From Chimonanthus salicifolius (lineage: Eukaryota > Streptophyta > Magnoliopsida > Laurales > Calycanthaceae): a stretch of DNA of 64,000 nucleotides. A program made the translations under genes and the position numbers. Under the pieces are notes generated by a model. The model was not told the origin of the DNA and made no database searches. It saw only the letters and a list, made by a program, of their open reading frames with translations. Positions 12,291 to 24,345 of the stretch are shown piece by piece. Numbering within the stretch: the stretch's first letter is position 1; every line of letters begins with the position of its first letter. The stretch covers positions 49,830,552 through 49,894,551 of the forward strand of contig CM023540.1 of NCBI GenBank assembly GCA_013350335.1, given 5' to 3'.

Positions 12291-12808
12291 ATGTCAAGCA
12301 ACGTAGAGTATACTGAGTTGTGGGACAAGGGAACCCCAAGTTGTCCCATAGACATGACTTCAGCTACCAGTAACTCCAGCATACCCAACTACAATGTTGG
12401 AGTTGTACCAAATGTCGAAGCAGTACCAAACGGGAATGTCGGAGAAATTCCAACGTTTGTGTAGGATGAGAATGTGGGGGATGTTCAGCTTTGGAGGAAT
12501 CAGCAAGAGAAATAGGTTCCCCAGAATACACACCGGCTACACCAATCGCGAAGAATTTAATGGTGTATGTCTGCGAGTTTTACAACCAGGAGTGACACAG
12601 TTACATCTATTGCATTTACCCTATCAACGTGGTGTGCCCAGTTTACGGATTCTACAGGCACGGAAGGGAAAGGACTAACTGTCCTTACATTGGGGGACTA
12701 GGGATAGTACCTTGCCTAACTTGCAGAGTGTTGGTGCACATGTCAGAGACATGCCCTGACAACTTCTTTAATCTCAATGATAATGTAGGATCTTCCACAG
12801 AAAACTAG
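12291..12808 (+). pseudogene. Leader reading frame with zinc-knuckle-like repeats, upstream of gag
   Basis: The ATG at 12291 opens a 57-codon stretch (MSSNVEYTELWDKGTPS...) that ends in a TAG. After a few more codons and a frame change, a second stretch from 12560 to the TAG at 12806-12808 is cysteine/histidine-rich. Its last motif, CLTCRVLVHMSETC, has exact CX2CX4HX4C spacing. Two earlier segments (CEFYNQE-stop-HSYIYC and CPVYGFYRHGRERTNC) look like knuckles whose second cysteine became tyrosine; the second of these also has a longer H-to-C gap. This lies before the gag proper, which begins near 13021 and has its own two knuckles at 13830-13937. It may be an additional ORF of this element, a captured gene fragment, or a duplicated nucleocapsid. 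I know no product name for it. Confidence 0.45.
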
Positions 12809-13020
12809 GAAGTAGGTAGGAAAGAGTTGAGGGGAAATCTTTGTAAGACTTTTTGTTGTGTTTTTAGTGTGCGCTGTGTGAGGAGTTTTCAAACCCCATA
12901 AAACTTTGTAAATGTAAAGAAAGTTTACGTGTTTGCTAATGAAATGTGCAACTTTTAGTGATTTGTCATGATAAACTGTTCATCCCAAATGATTAAGTAA
13001 TATTTGTAAATAATAGGAAA

Positions 13021-14200
13021 TGTCAGGACCAAACGGGAACGGAAATGAAAACAATTGCTGAGGGAGGAGGACGGGTCCTCTACCCCGCGACATACCCAAC
13101 GAAACCATTCGCGCTGCAATGAAGGCTTTCCAACGGATAGTCGAAAATATGCAGCACCCTCCTGTTAGAACGCAGGAAAAGAGAGCCACCTCGGCTTTAA
13201 AGGAGTCCAAGAGACTAAACCCGTCGAGTTTCTCGGGAACTGAGGACCCCAATGCGGGACGCCAATGCGGCAAGAAACTGGCTCACTCAGATTGGTCGGA
13301 TCCTAAACACCCTAGCAAGTCACCTTGTTAGACGTATCAGTTGGAGGGCAACGCCTACGAGTGGTGGGAGGCCAAAAGTCTGGTCCATAATCACGAACCC
13401 ATGACTTGAGAGGAGTTCTCAGCAGCTTTCTTCGCCCGTTATTTCCCTAAGACGGTCCAGGAAGTAAGGAAGAGGGAGTTCCTCTTTCAACAAGGTTCCG
13501 ATACAGTAGCACAGTATGCCATAAGATTCATTGATCTGATGCAATTCGTGCCTTGGATAGCAGCGAACGAGGAGGAGAAAATCCAACACTTTGAGAATTG
13601 ACTCAAATCCTTCCTACAGCGACAAGTGGCCGGGTTAACCTTCAACACCCTGGAGGAGATTATTGAGCAAGCATCAAAGGTGGAAGCAATGGATTCCACC
13701 AATAGGGGCGTCGAGAGTCTCCAGAAACCTTCATCCAACAAAAGAACCAAGTTCAACCCGAAGAGGCCATTCTTCAAGAAGAGCCAGCCTACTGTAGGGC
13801 AATCAAGTCGGCCTAACACACGACAGCTAGTGTGTTACACCTGCAGTCAACCTGGGCATACATCTAAGTTTTGCCCAACAGGAAGAGAGAAGGCATGCTG
13901 CCATTGCAAGCAGACCAGACACCTAATTAGGGCATGCCCCTATATTGGTAGAGCCACACCTTCGGAAAGTGCGGGGCCATCTTATTCTGTTGCACAACCA
14001 TCAGTTGGCAGAGGTTCTCAGCAAACTTCCAAAGGCTCAGTGGCACCGAGGAATGGACCACCACATAACGGACAGGGAAGGGGACAGGGAAGTCCTCAAA
14101 CCACCCAGGGGAGAGTCCACATGATTGGGACTCAGAAGGAAGAGCCGATAGAGAATACAGTGATGGAAGGTACACTCACTCTTTTCAGTCTTTTAGCACG
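13021..14200 (+). pseudogene. gag polyprotein (capsid and nucleocapsid) of the chromovirus
   Basis: Gag packages the element RNA. The likely start is the ATG at 13021 (MSGPNGNGNENN), but a frame change follows within 15 codons and stops occur near 13329, 13407 and 13599. The capsid region keeps the retrotransposon gag pattern (YEWWEAKS; FFARYFPKTVQEVRKREF; EEIIEQASKVE). The nucleocapsid has two CX2CX4HX4C zinc knuckles: CYTCSQPGHTSKFC and CCHCKQTRHLIRAC; the second lacks the usual glycine. A Gly/Gln/Pro-rich linker follows. The last uninterrupted stretch runs from 13626 to 14276 and passes into the protease. Confidence 0.85.
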
Positions 14201-14677
14201 AGTACTATTTGATCCCAGTGTTTCGCACTCCTTATTTCTAAATCTTGCTGTGATAGATTGGACTTCCAACCGGTAGAAGTAACTAACCCATTAACGGTAG
14301 TGTCACCTTTGGGAAAGAGAGCTTTGGTAAACCAAAAGTGCGAGTCATGCATTTTAAGAATTTGCAACATAGAGTTGTCCTATGATTTTCTGATCTTAGA
14401 AATGAAGGGCGTTGGCATCATCCTTGGCATGGATTGGCTGTCAAGTTACAAAATCTTAATTGACTGTTCTCAAAGGAGAATTTTTTGGGTCTCCACGAAT
14501 GATGAAAGGTTTATGGAGAAGTTGGTACCCTATCAAAAGATGAGAGTCATTTTCTTTGGCCTTAGGGCGTATCCTGGTAGCGTGGTGGCGACCATGGGAT
14601 GGGAAGATGTAGGTGATGTACGGTCTGTTGCACCTCGGGTGGTGTGTGAGTATATGGATGTATTTTTGACCAGTTAA
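14195..14677 (+). pseudogene. Aspartic protease of the chromovirus
   Basis: Retropepsin that would cleave the polyprotein. The active-site segment reads VLFDPSVSHS, where the family has D-[ST]-G, so serine and glycine of the triad are changed (D codon at 14211). A frameshift near 14260-14275 separates it from the rest of the domain, which keeps the typical ILGMDWLSSYKILIDC segment (about 14420-14470). The linker to RT continues to the stop at 14675-14677 ([12 protein letters not shown]). Non-functional. Confidence 0.8.
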
Positions 14678-14689
14678 CTAGGCTACCTC

Positions 14690-15475
14690 CATGCCGAGAG
14701 ATAGAGTTTGTTATCGACCTGCAGCTAGGAACATCTCTTATTTCCATGGCACCTTACCAGATAGTGCCGGTTGAACAGAGAGAGCTAGCTACACAAGTAG
14801 ATGAGCTTCTTAAACTCGGTTTTATTCGTCAGAGCAACTCGCCATGGGGCGCACTTGCTCTCTTCGTGAAAAAAAATGATGGATCTATAAGAATTTGTAT
14901 AGATTACCGACGACTCAACCAGGTAACTATCAAGAATAAGTATCCATTGCCTAGAATAGACGATCTTTTTGACCTATTGAGAGGACCGAAATGTTTTTCA
15001 AAAATAGATTTGAAGTCGGGTTATCATCAGTTGCGGATTCAAGAGGAAGATATTCCAAAAAAATGTTTTCTGAATGCAGTATGGGTTATATGAATTCGTG
15101 GTGATGTCATTCAGTTTGACTAACGCCCCTGCCACGTTCATGGATTTGATGAATCACTCATTCTGGCCGTACTTAAGAGAATTCGTGATAGTCTTCATCG
15201 ACAATATCTTGATCTTTTCATTGTCTGAGGAAGAGCAAGAGCGTCATTTACGCATTATCCTTCAGACTCTTAGAGACCACACACTGTACGCTAAGCTGAG
15301 AAAGTGTGAGTTCTGGCTAACTCAAGTTCAGTTCCTTGGACACGTGGTGCCTACAGAAGGGATCTCGGTAGATCAACCAAAGGTGGAAACAATGAAGAAT
15401 TGGGAAAACCCCAAGAACGTGTTCGAGATTCGAAGCTTTTGGGGATTAGTGGGATATTATAGACGAGGCTTGTGA
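14690..15475 (+). pseudogene. Reverse transcriptase of the chromovirus
   Basis: The N-terminal half (14746-15093) has [48 protein letters not shown] and [15 protein letters not shown], all classic Ty3/gypsy RT blocks, with the first catalytic Asp in [11 protein letters not shown] frameshift near 15075 shifts to the second half (15074-15475), with [16 protein letters not shown] and the thumb region. The catalytic YVDD/YIDD box is FIDN (15194-15205), so the last Asp is lost. After GLVGYYRRG the frame ends at a junction with [14 protein letters not shown], which in intact relatives lies several dozen residues further on; an internal deletion therefore removes the connection. Confidence 0.9.
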
Positions 15476-15895
15476 AAAAACATTTCAGGAGTTAAAGGAG
15501 AAATTGACCACTTCTCCGGTTTTGATAATACCTGAGCAAGGGCGAGGTTATGATGTGTATTGTGATGCGTTTAAGTTTGGGTTGGGATGTGTTTTGATGC
15601 ATGAAGGAAAAATAGTAGCTCTGGTTCCAGAGAGCTAAAGGGACATGAGCAAAACTACCCAACTCACGATTTGGAATTAACAGCCGTTGTCTTCTCGTTG
15701 AAGTTGTGGAGGCACTACCTGTATGGTGAGAAATTCAATGTGTTTTCTGATCACCATATTCTCAAATATATTTTTACTCAGAATGACCTAAATATGAGAC
15801 AGCGGAGATGGATGAAATACCTGGCAGATTATGATTTCAGTCTCTTATCACCAGGGAAAAGCTAACGTAGTGGCCGACACCTTGAGCAGGAAGTG
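15462..15895 (+). pseudogene. RNase H of the chromovirus
   Basis: Degrades the RNA strand during reverse transcription. Segments are spread over several frames: [14 protein letters not shown], then YDVYCDAFKFGLGCVL with the first acidic residue in YCDA, a stop, then [19 protein letters not shown] and [16 protein letters not shown] in 15671-15865, and ADTLSRK after another frame change near 15860. Stops occur near 15637 and 15863. The order fits Ty3/gypsy RNase H between RT and integrase. Confidence 0.8.
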
Positions 15896-15897
15896 GC

Positions 15898-17115
15898 ATG
15901 GCATTCCTGCAATGGAAGATGTTGGAAGTTTTATCTGAATACGATCTGGAGTTGATCGAGGGGAACGGGTCAGCAAGAATCCACAACTTGGTTCTACAGC
16001 CCGAGATAATTGGAGTGGTGATGGAAGGACAGCAGAACTATCCAAAAGCAAAAGAATTGATAACTCAACTTTCAGGAGGAGAAACCCTAGATAATTGGAA
16101 GATCAAGGCTGACGGAGGTCTGACGTTCAAGAACAAACTTTTCGTACCAAAGTCAGGCGAATGCAGGAGAAAGGTACTCGATTATTTTCATCGTTCTTGT
16201 TTTGCAGTCCATCCTGGTGATACAAAGATGTATCACGACTTGCGGCGACTGTTTTGGTGGAAGGGTATGAAGCGAGAGGTAGCGGATTTTGTATCTAAGT
16301 GCCTGACCTAGTCAACAAGTTAAAGCGGAACATCAACGACTGGGTGGAAAGACACAACCTCTTGAAGTGGCTGAATAGAAATGGGAGCACATCACTATGG
16401 ACTTTGTGACTGGATTCCCGAAGTCTTCAAAGAAAAAAGACGTTATTTGGATAATAGTCGATCGATTAACAAAATCAGCTCATTTTTTACCAGTTAAAAA
16501 GACTGATTCCTTGACTATATTGAGTAGATTGTATATAAAAGAGATAATCAGACTGCATGGAGTACTTGTATCTATTGTATCTGATAGAGATCCTAGGTTT
16601 GTGTCAAGATTTTGGCAAAGATTGCAGGAGGAGTTGGGGACTAAACTATGCTTCAGCACTGCTTTTCACCCTCAGACAGATGGTCAGTCAGAGAGAACTA
16701 TTCAAACCTTGGAGGATATGCTAAGGGCATGTGTTATAGATATACAGGGAAGTTGGGAAGATCACTTGGCATTGATCGAATTTGTTTACAACAACAGTAT
16801 CACTCCAATATACAAATGACACCTTATGAAGCTCAGTATGGTAGACCCTACAGGTCACCTCTTTGTTGGATAGAAGTGGGAGATAGAGCACTTTTGGGAC
16901 CAGATCTAGTACATGAGACGTCTGAGCAAGTTGAAGTGATAAGACAACATCTCAAGACAATCCAAAGCAGGCAAAAGAGTTATGCTGACAAGATGCGAAG
17001 ACCTTTGGAATTTACAGTCGGCAACCGAGTGTTCTTGCATGTGGCACCACGTCAGGGAACTACAGAGGTTCGGGCGCAAGGGAAAATTATCGTCTCGTTA
17101 TGTCGAACCCTTTGA
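15898..17115 (+). pseudogene. Integrase of the chromovirus
   Basis: The N-terminal zinc-binding region (about 16190-16310) reads HRSCFAVHPGDTKMYHD...VSKCLT and then hits a TAG where the last zinc cysteine is expected. The catalytic core (16397-16819) keeps the DD35E triad: Asp in [12 protein letters not shown], Asp in IVSDRDPRF and Glu in DGQSERTIQ, with 35 residues between the last two. The core is followed by a stop at 16817 and, after a frame change, [18 protein letters not shown] and a basic C-terminal region to 17115. The isolated core is the best preserved piece of this pol. Confidence 0.9.
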
Positions 17116-17453
17116 GATCCTGAAAAGAATAGGGGAAGTAGCCTATCAGTTGGATCTTCCTCAATCTATGAGAGAGTACTTAGTACATTTCACGTGCCTA
17201 TGTTGAAAAAGTACGAGCCTGACCCTATCAGCATGTGATAAGCTACGAGGATATCGAAGTCTCAAAAGATCTAAGTTTTGAAGAAGTACCCTGTAGAAAT
17301 ACAAGGATTTCAGACTCAAGAGCTAAGAAGAAAGTCTATTCCTCTGGTGCAAGTGTTGTGCCAACATCTCAACGTGCAACACGTGACGTGGGAAACCAGA
17401 CTCAACGATGCGGAAGCTGTACCCTAGTCTGTTTATGGGATAAAAATGTATGA
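17116..17453 (+). pseudogene. Integrase tail with chromodomain-like end
   Basis: Pieces in different frames give PFEILKRIGEVAYQLDLP and YEPDP...ISYEDIEVSKDLSFEEVP, followed in another frame by an RRKSIPLVQVL and HVTWE pattern. This is the end of a Tekay/Del-type chromodomain (in relatives: PVAIL...RKVPLVKVLW...ATWE). Chromodomains of this kind guide integration through chromatin binding. The region is frameshifted and carries stops. Confidence 0.6.
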
Positions 17454-17498
17454 GTTTATTTTAAATTTTGGGACGAAATTTCTCTAAGGAGGGTGGGA

Positions 17499-20400
17499 TG
17501 TAATACCCTAACCCAAATTAAGTGTGATCAGCATGATAAATCATACTTAGACCGGTTAATCTTGAAGATTACAGGTAAGGCTTTGCGAAAAAGCCTAGGT
17601 GTGGCCCAGTCAGAGCTTGAAAGCTCGATGATCCAGCTCGTCTAGTTGGAAGGGCAAAATGGTAATTTACCATGTATCAATATTATTTCTTCTATGTATG
17701 CAATTATTTGATTATTGATGGATGATATTGATTTCCTTAATCAAGGATTTTAATTTATAATTTCAGAATTATTTTATTTTCAGAAAAGGTTATTTAAAAC
17801 TACCTGAAAGAGAAGAAATAATTATTTTTAGATAATTTCAGAAATAAGAATTTTTTTTAGAAAATCATGTGATGTTAGGTTTTGAAATGACGGTTTAGTT
17901 GATTTCCCCAAATTTTGAAAATAGAGGTTTTAAACCCTTGTCTTAGTCATAAGTTAAATTAAGTAAATAATGTCAAAATGTGGATTTTGTTTAAATCTAT
18001 GATTTTTAATAAATTTTAAAGTCACCAAAATTTTATGACAAATAGAGTTTATTAAACCCAACATTTTTATTAAGTTGGATTAAACTAATCAAGTTAATTA
18101 AACCATTTTTTAGTTAAAATTTAATTAAGACCAAAACTGGACTTATTTGCAAAACCTGGAGAGGGACATATCTGCAAATATTTTCTACAGTTTTTACTGT
18201 TACCGTTGGTACATGGCCAGCAGCTTGAATCGAAACCATGCAGCGCCCGTGGGCTGCCGGTGAGGTGTCTCTCACCTGGCCATGGTAAGAATCCTTTAAA
18301 TCTACCCTTCTCCTTAGCTGGATTCATCTCTGTGTGAATCAGCTAAGTTAAAAATCAAACCAACTGCCCTGCCTCTCTGCCTTTCAAATTTTCACCGTAA
18401 GCTTAAGGAGAAGATTTTTCAAGTTTCAGATTTTGAACTTTAGAGCTCAAGCGAAGGTAACCATTGTATTCATTTTTAAATTTTAACAAATTTAGGATCA
18501 ACAGAAGTAAAATTGATCAAGATTTGAGTGTGTAAAATGAATTTGAAGTTTAAGGAAAAACCTTTGATTTCTTGTGTTTCAGTGGTTCTCATGCTAAAAT
18601 CAGATGTTTTAATTAAGTGTTAAAATTCAAAATTATTCCCTATGTCAAGAGGACTCACTGAAGAGTCCATCTGACTAGTTGGATGTGAAAAACGAACCCA
18701 CAAACGCACTGTCTCTAGATTCGTATTTCACTCACCCGGCGCCGTTACAGTCTGTTGTTACAGACAGAGGAAGAAGACGACTCTCGAAAGATCTGAGAGT
18801 TGGTCTTCGGAAGCTCCGAACGGACACCTTTGGAAGTTCAGAGCTTCGGTTCGGGGTTCTGAAGTCTCCAAAGGCCAACCGTTTCTCCCGCCTCTGCTGA
18901 CGGGACGTTTCGAGTCTGTTCAGAAGGACTAAACTGCTTGGAAGTTCCAAACTTCTCTCGGCATGTTCCGAGACACACCGAGACCCATCGAAAGTCTATT
19001 TTCTGTTTTTCAGCTTGGAAGCACCTTCGGACGTTCCGAAGAACAGAACCATGTTCCAAAGTTCTACAGACCAGTTTAGGCAGTGGCTCAGAAGGTCCGA
19101 AGCTACAGTACCTGGTTTCGAGGCATGTTCCGAGGAATCCTAGTTTTGATTTGTAAAATCCTTGTTTGATTTAAGATGCATGTGTTAGACCCTAGGTTTT
19201 AATGTGATGTTTAAACCCTCTTTGATAAATAAAATTGATACTAACCCCTTTTCTCTTGCTACTATAGTGTATTCCTTATTGTATTCACTTCCAGGCCGAT
19301 ACTCTCTATCTATAGCTGACTCAGCTAGATAGCTATCTGTAGCTAGTGCGATTTCCTTCGTTCGTTCCGTAGAAAAGAAAGGTTCGGGCACTGAGTGATC
19401 TCTAGGCCTGACTCGCTATAAGAGTAATGGCCTGAGCACCTTATACCTCTAGGCCTAACTCAATACGTCAATCTGGTCATGCTCAGAAGACAATATGAGA
19501 AGTGACCTGAGCAGACTATTATATTTATTGCTGATTATTGTATATAAAAATGGTTAGTAACCAAATAGGAGACTCAGTTCCATTTCCCTGAAGATTTTCG
19601 GAAAAAGAAATTTGAAATACTATGTGTATGTATTGCTTGTTAAGCTATGTATTTTGACTAATCTTTATCTGTATATCTGCTTTATATGCTTGATAGATTC
19701 TATGATACCACACATCTTCGATGAGAAGACTTAACACTGCAGTAAGAGTAAATCAGGTTAATTAGGATCTAGTGCAATGAGTGGCTTCAAGGATCTGTTT
19801 TGATGAACCCACTTATGTACCTAGACATGATGCATTATTGTGAAAAGTGCTTATGGATAATTGTGATGTTGATCACATATGATTATGCTTATGAGTTGTG
19901 ATGATATTAATACTACTTCCACGTACCCTTTACTATTGAACCATTGCCGAGCTGTGTGTGTCGGTTTATGTCTACTGGACCAGGTGTGTAGACAGTTGCT
20001 GACCATGGGTGTGTCAGTACCGACCTGGTGATTTGCCGGAGATGTACTTGCTAAGAAGTATTTTGACCATGTGGGGACTTAATACTATTGGTCTCAGCGT
20101 AGTATCTAGGTGTTACAGTGGATGTTGGCAGTTGTGGAATGATATTGAGATTGTGGACAGGTTGAAACTGTTATATTGATAATATTAATTTTTGACTAAC
20201 CTGATGTTCGATAAACTGCAATGTTATGTTCTTTCATTGGGTTAGTTAGCTCCCACTACTCACATATCAGGAGATGTACCCTGAGGAGGAGGAACCTCCG
20301 TACCGAGCTTACGATGGATAAGCTGTTGTGTTGCTTGGGATTTTTCCTACGGATGGGAACTTGTTGTTGATGTTGGGTTCTTTGGAACCATGATTTGTAT

Positions 20401-20692
20401 AAAGTACCGCTTGTGGTACTTTTTATAAGTTGGCTTGTATAAAACCACTATGTGTTCCGTATTAACTCTGATTTATCTATGGAAAAATCTCGTTTTGGAA
20501 TTATGTGATTGCATGTTATTTGTTTTTATGTAGGTAGACTTATGATCTATGTTTAAGTCCATATGTTGAGAACATGTGTGGCTAGGCCTAACTTTTGATC
20601 CAGCCCATTTAGAAGCCTTGGAGATTAGTTTACCAAAAAAAAAAAAAAAAATCAGTAGCGTTTTAGGCCCACTTCCAGATTGGAGCGTTACA
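17499..20692 (+). repeat. 3' LTR of the chromovirus
   Basis: 3194 bp, TGTAATACCC to AGCGTTACA, preceded by the purine-rich AAGGAGGGTGGGA that serves as polypurine tract (about 17487-17498). Colinear with the 5' LTR with many substitutions and several indels, so the insertion is not recent. Confidence 0.92.
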
Positions 20693-22059
20693 GTTTCCAC
20701 TGCGCCATAGATAGAGGGTTTCAGCCTGTAAGTGAACACACAAGGCAATAATAAGACATAAAAGGGTCAGTATCATTTTTAACTTATAATTATGTATCAG
20801 CAAATTAAGATCAAATTCTAAGATCTAAATCTAACATGAATTCTAATTTAAACATTCAAAACAAATTTTAAGAATTAGCTCTGGGTTCTTCGGAACATGC
20901 CTTCTGAACTAGGTACTTTATCAGATCCTTCGGATCATGTGTTCACCCTTCGGGACTTTCAAAGTTCAGGTCTCGAAACCTCCGAAGTTTAGGTCTCGGA
21001 ACTTCGAGCCTGTTCCGAACAGAAAACAACAAAAACAGGAAAACATTGGTCTTGGTCTGCCTTGGAACTTGCAGAGGCCTGCTCGGATCTTCCGAGAGTT
21101 TCAGGATCGTCCGAAGATTTCCTCGGAACGTCTGTGTCTTGTCCAAAGCAGTGACAGGGAAAACAATTGTCCTTTGCTCGCTTCAGAACCCCAAATAGGA
21201 GTTTGAAACTTCTGAATGTGAGCCTTTCGGAACTTCTAAGAGTCGTATTCTTCAACCAGTCAGTTGCAGAATGTTGTGACGGGACAATCCCCTTGAAATA
21301 CGAATTGAAAAATAGTGGGCTTCATAAATTCATTTTTCACAACTATCAGGTCAGAAATGTTCTACAATCAGTCTAATATAATTTCGAAATAAATTAGATA
21401 ATCAACAGATAAAAAAAATCTATGATTTTAAGAATAAAACCTGTAAAAAACATGAAAAATAAAAGTTTCCACTAACTATCAAAATTGATTTTGAAACTCA
21501 AATCTAAACCAAATTTAACTCTGTTTAATCCTAAACATGTTAAACTTTCAAGAGGAATTCAATGCATACCTTCGCTTTGATAATCGGGTTGAGTTTCAAC
21601 TCTTGAAAATTTTCCACAAAAAACTAGTCGCATGAAGTTTTGAACGAAAAAAAAAAGGAAAAGAAAAATTGTTTTCATGAAGGAAGGGGCTTATCCTTTT
21701 TTATAAGGAAAAGAATGAAATGATAAGCATTATCCAAAGTTTTGGATCAATATTATCTAATATTTTAGGTGATATTTATTCAAAACATTATCCTTGATAT
21801 TTATCTAAAACCTTATCCTTGATGTTTATCTAAAATTTTATCCTTTATTTTTCTAATTAAATAATAAAGTTTAGGAATTTACAATTTTGCCCTTCCAACC
21901 TCAACGAGTCGAATCAATGAGTCGTCGAGCTCAGATTGGGCCAAACCTTGGACCCTTTTGCAAAGCCCACTCCGTAATCTTCATGATTAATGGGTCAAAA
22001 ACACAATTAATTAACACAAATCATATATTTAATCCTAATTTTTGAGTCAGGGTATTACA
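20693..22059 (-). repeat. Minus-strand solo LTR, right part (5' end of the LTR)
   Basis: Continues the LTR interrupted at 9071: it carries the inverted TTCCGA cluster and ends GGGTATTACA, the inverse of TGTAATACCC. The CTAAC target duplication follows at 22060-22064. Together the two parts make a solo LTR of about 3.6 kb. Confidence 0.8.
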
Positions 22060-22242
22060 CTAACATCTAATTTATTTTAAAAAGGAATTTAAATGGATAT
22101 TTTCAAAAATACTTTATTTTCCTTGTTCATCATTTTTCTAAAATTAAATTATGATTTTGGGTTTGAAAGCCAACCCATTTTGGGGTTCGAAAATATGAAA
22201 TTCCGCTATGAACAAAAAATTATGTGTTATGGTCAGACTTCC
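22060..22242 (+). repeat. Piece 2 of the old plus-strand Tekay-like LTR
   Basis: Short AT-rich stretch between the solo LTR and the compound element. It ends in CTTCC (22238-22242), the target duplication of the compound element, and joins logically to 40922. Confidence 0.5.
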
Positions 22243-24109
22243 TGTTGTGTTTTAAATTTATACTCACAAACGTACGAATTATTTATAATACAACTTAGGA
22301 GTGCGAGGTCAAACCTATTGGAACTTAGGAAAATATATCCGTGAAAATCATACTATTGAATTATATATTTCAAGAAATCTATAAAATCATGGAAATAAAT
22401 CTTTAGTTTGGAATTATTACTCTAATCTAGGAAATTTAATTTTAATTTAGAAATATTCTAAAAATAAAAAACAAGGTCTCAAATTAGAAACAACATCTAA
22501 AAATAGAATTTAAAAATTACAGAGATCTAATTTCAAAAAATTTGAATTTTATATACAAAAATAAAATTAAAAACACCTAAATTACCTCTGTACATATTTA
22601 CAGTGGAATTGGCTCAAAGAATCAATGAAGCATTATTTTACATATTTTCTAAATAAAACAAAGGCCTAGAATATGGAGCTCATGTAAATCACCAATCATG
22701 CACTCCAATTTTTCATTCATAATTATTCTAAGAATTAAATCTATGGATTTCATTAAATTAAAAATCTTAAATTAAACCTTCGAATCAATAGAATTTAATT
22801 GCTTTCTCTAAATGTAAAATATTTCATTTCACTCTTAAAATAAGAGACTTAGATCGAAGAAGGAAGTTTATTCAATTTAAATTTTCATCACATTTATTTT
22901 GAAACACATGAAAGAAATCCACACATAGACTTAATTAAAGAATAAAAATAAAATCAAATAATCACCATACATCAATTGAATAATTGGAAAACCATAGACT
23001 AAATATTTCATCACACCTTTCTCTTATTATTAAAATATGAAATTAGAATTACAAAATAAAAGATTTTGAAATTAAGAGAACTAAATAATACAATGGAAAA
23101 TTAAAAACCACCAACTTCAAACCTTTGTTGAAATCAAAATTGCTAAAATTTCTCTTCTTTTTTTCTTTCCCTCCTCTCCTATGCAGAATCCTTCAATTTA
23201 TTTAGCCAAATTCAATTTTCTCAATGGGAGAGGGATAATATTAATAGTGAAAGGAGGTGGAGTGAATGCCTTTGATTTAAAGATTTATATAAAGTAAAAA
23301 ACACATGGAGGGCTGATATGGTTTGTGTTAAATATGGAATGGCTTAAAGGAGGCAATAAGATGGAAAAAATAATAAAATTTGTGCAAGGAAAATGGGTGT
23401 AAAATCTTCTTTTTTTACAAATTTACTACCTTGCAGCTCAGTTTTGACCTAGTTAACGTCCGAATCACGAAATGTAGTAAACCAGAAAGTTATATCCCTT
23501 GAAGTCTTCTTTCCAACCCAAAACAAATTAATGCAATGGGACATCGGTATGCAACGTTATGGCCAAAATACTGAAGCTGTGGCAAACCTTTCTTTTTTTT
23601 TTCCCACTTCTCATTTTGTTTCTTTTTTCCTAATCCACTCGGAAAATTCGAAAATCCTCTCATAATGACTTGTAAATTTCGAATTTCCTATATGTATCTT
23701 GAGATGACGAAAATATAATTCACACATGTGGATTTCTTCATGGGATTTTCTTAATTGACTTAATAATTGGGTTTTTCAAAGTATGGAATATCTAATAATT
23801 TCACCATTTACATTCAATTCTAAAAATGAATAAATTAATCAAAACTCTTATAAATGGATTTGAATTAATTAGTTTACAAATAAAATGCCTAAAATTGTGT
23901 TAAAATAATTATTAAAAATTTCAACTTCCCAAGAATATCAACTTATGCCTATAAATTGCAAAATTCACCCTTTGAATTTTGATATCTTATATTTCTCTGT
24001 AAATCCTTCAAAACTTCCAAACTCTCATTAAACATATCTTAAAACACACAAAACAATGGCTAACTAGTCCAAATGTAAAGGTGAAATAGTCATTTTCCTG
24101 TGCTCATCA
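22243..24109 (-). repeat. Downstream outer LTR of the compound element
   Basis: About 1867 bp. Its plus-strand right end GTGCTCATCA is the inverse of the family start TGATGAGCAC. It has CTTCC on both sides (22238-22242 and 24110-24114), as a solo LTR would. Strongly similar to 38928-40916. Confidence 0.75.
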
Positions 24110-24345
24110 CTTCCGATAATCCCTTATCAGAATTCCATTATCAGAAGTCTTATAGTTTAGGGATCGGAATTCCGACCTTAATGACAAAAATTGGAGAAAT
24201 TTTATTTTTATCAGAATTCTGATGGTTTGCTCATCGAAACTCCGATAGTGTTCTATATTGGAAGTTCGAGACCTTTGCGTCAGAGTTTCGACCCAAGAGC
24301 TCTCAGCCTTTGTTTTTACAATTCATTTTTCGTTTATTTTCGGGT
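24110..24345. repeat. Copied flank: duplicate of 40917-41155
   Basis: 236 bp that matches the sequence just outside the compound element, with roughly twenty differences by eye. It begins with the CTTCC target duplication and ends abruptly at TTATTTTCG, after which internal sequence of the element (comparable to 32086 onward) starts. Confidence 0.8.

Larger units (their letters stand above)
9072..20692 (+). mobile_element. Ty3/gypsy chromovirus (Tekay/Del-like), complete but decayed
   Basis: Two ~3.1-kb LTRs (9072-12171 and 17499-20692), both TGTAATACCC...CGTTACA, flank an initiator-Met primer site and a broken gag-protease-RT-RNase H-integrase-chromodomain region. Integrase follows RT, which defines Ty3/gypsy; the C-terminal chromodomain-like block and LTR type point to the Tekay/Del chromovirus clade. 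It is inserted in a related LTR of opposite orientation. Flanking bases ATTTT and GTTTC match at only three of five positions, so the target duplication has decayed or been altered. Many stops and frameshifts, and an RT catalytic site changed to FIDN, show that it is dead. Confidence 0.92.
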
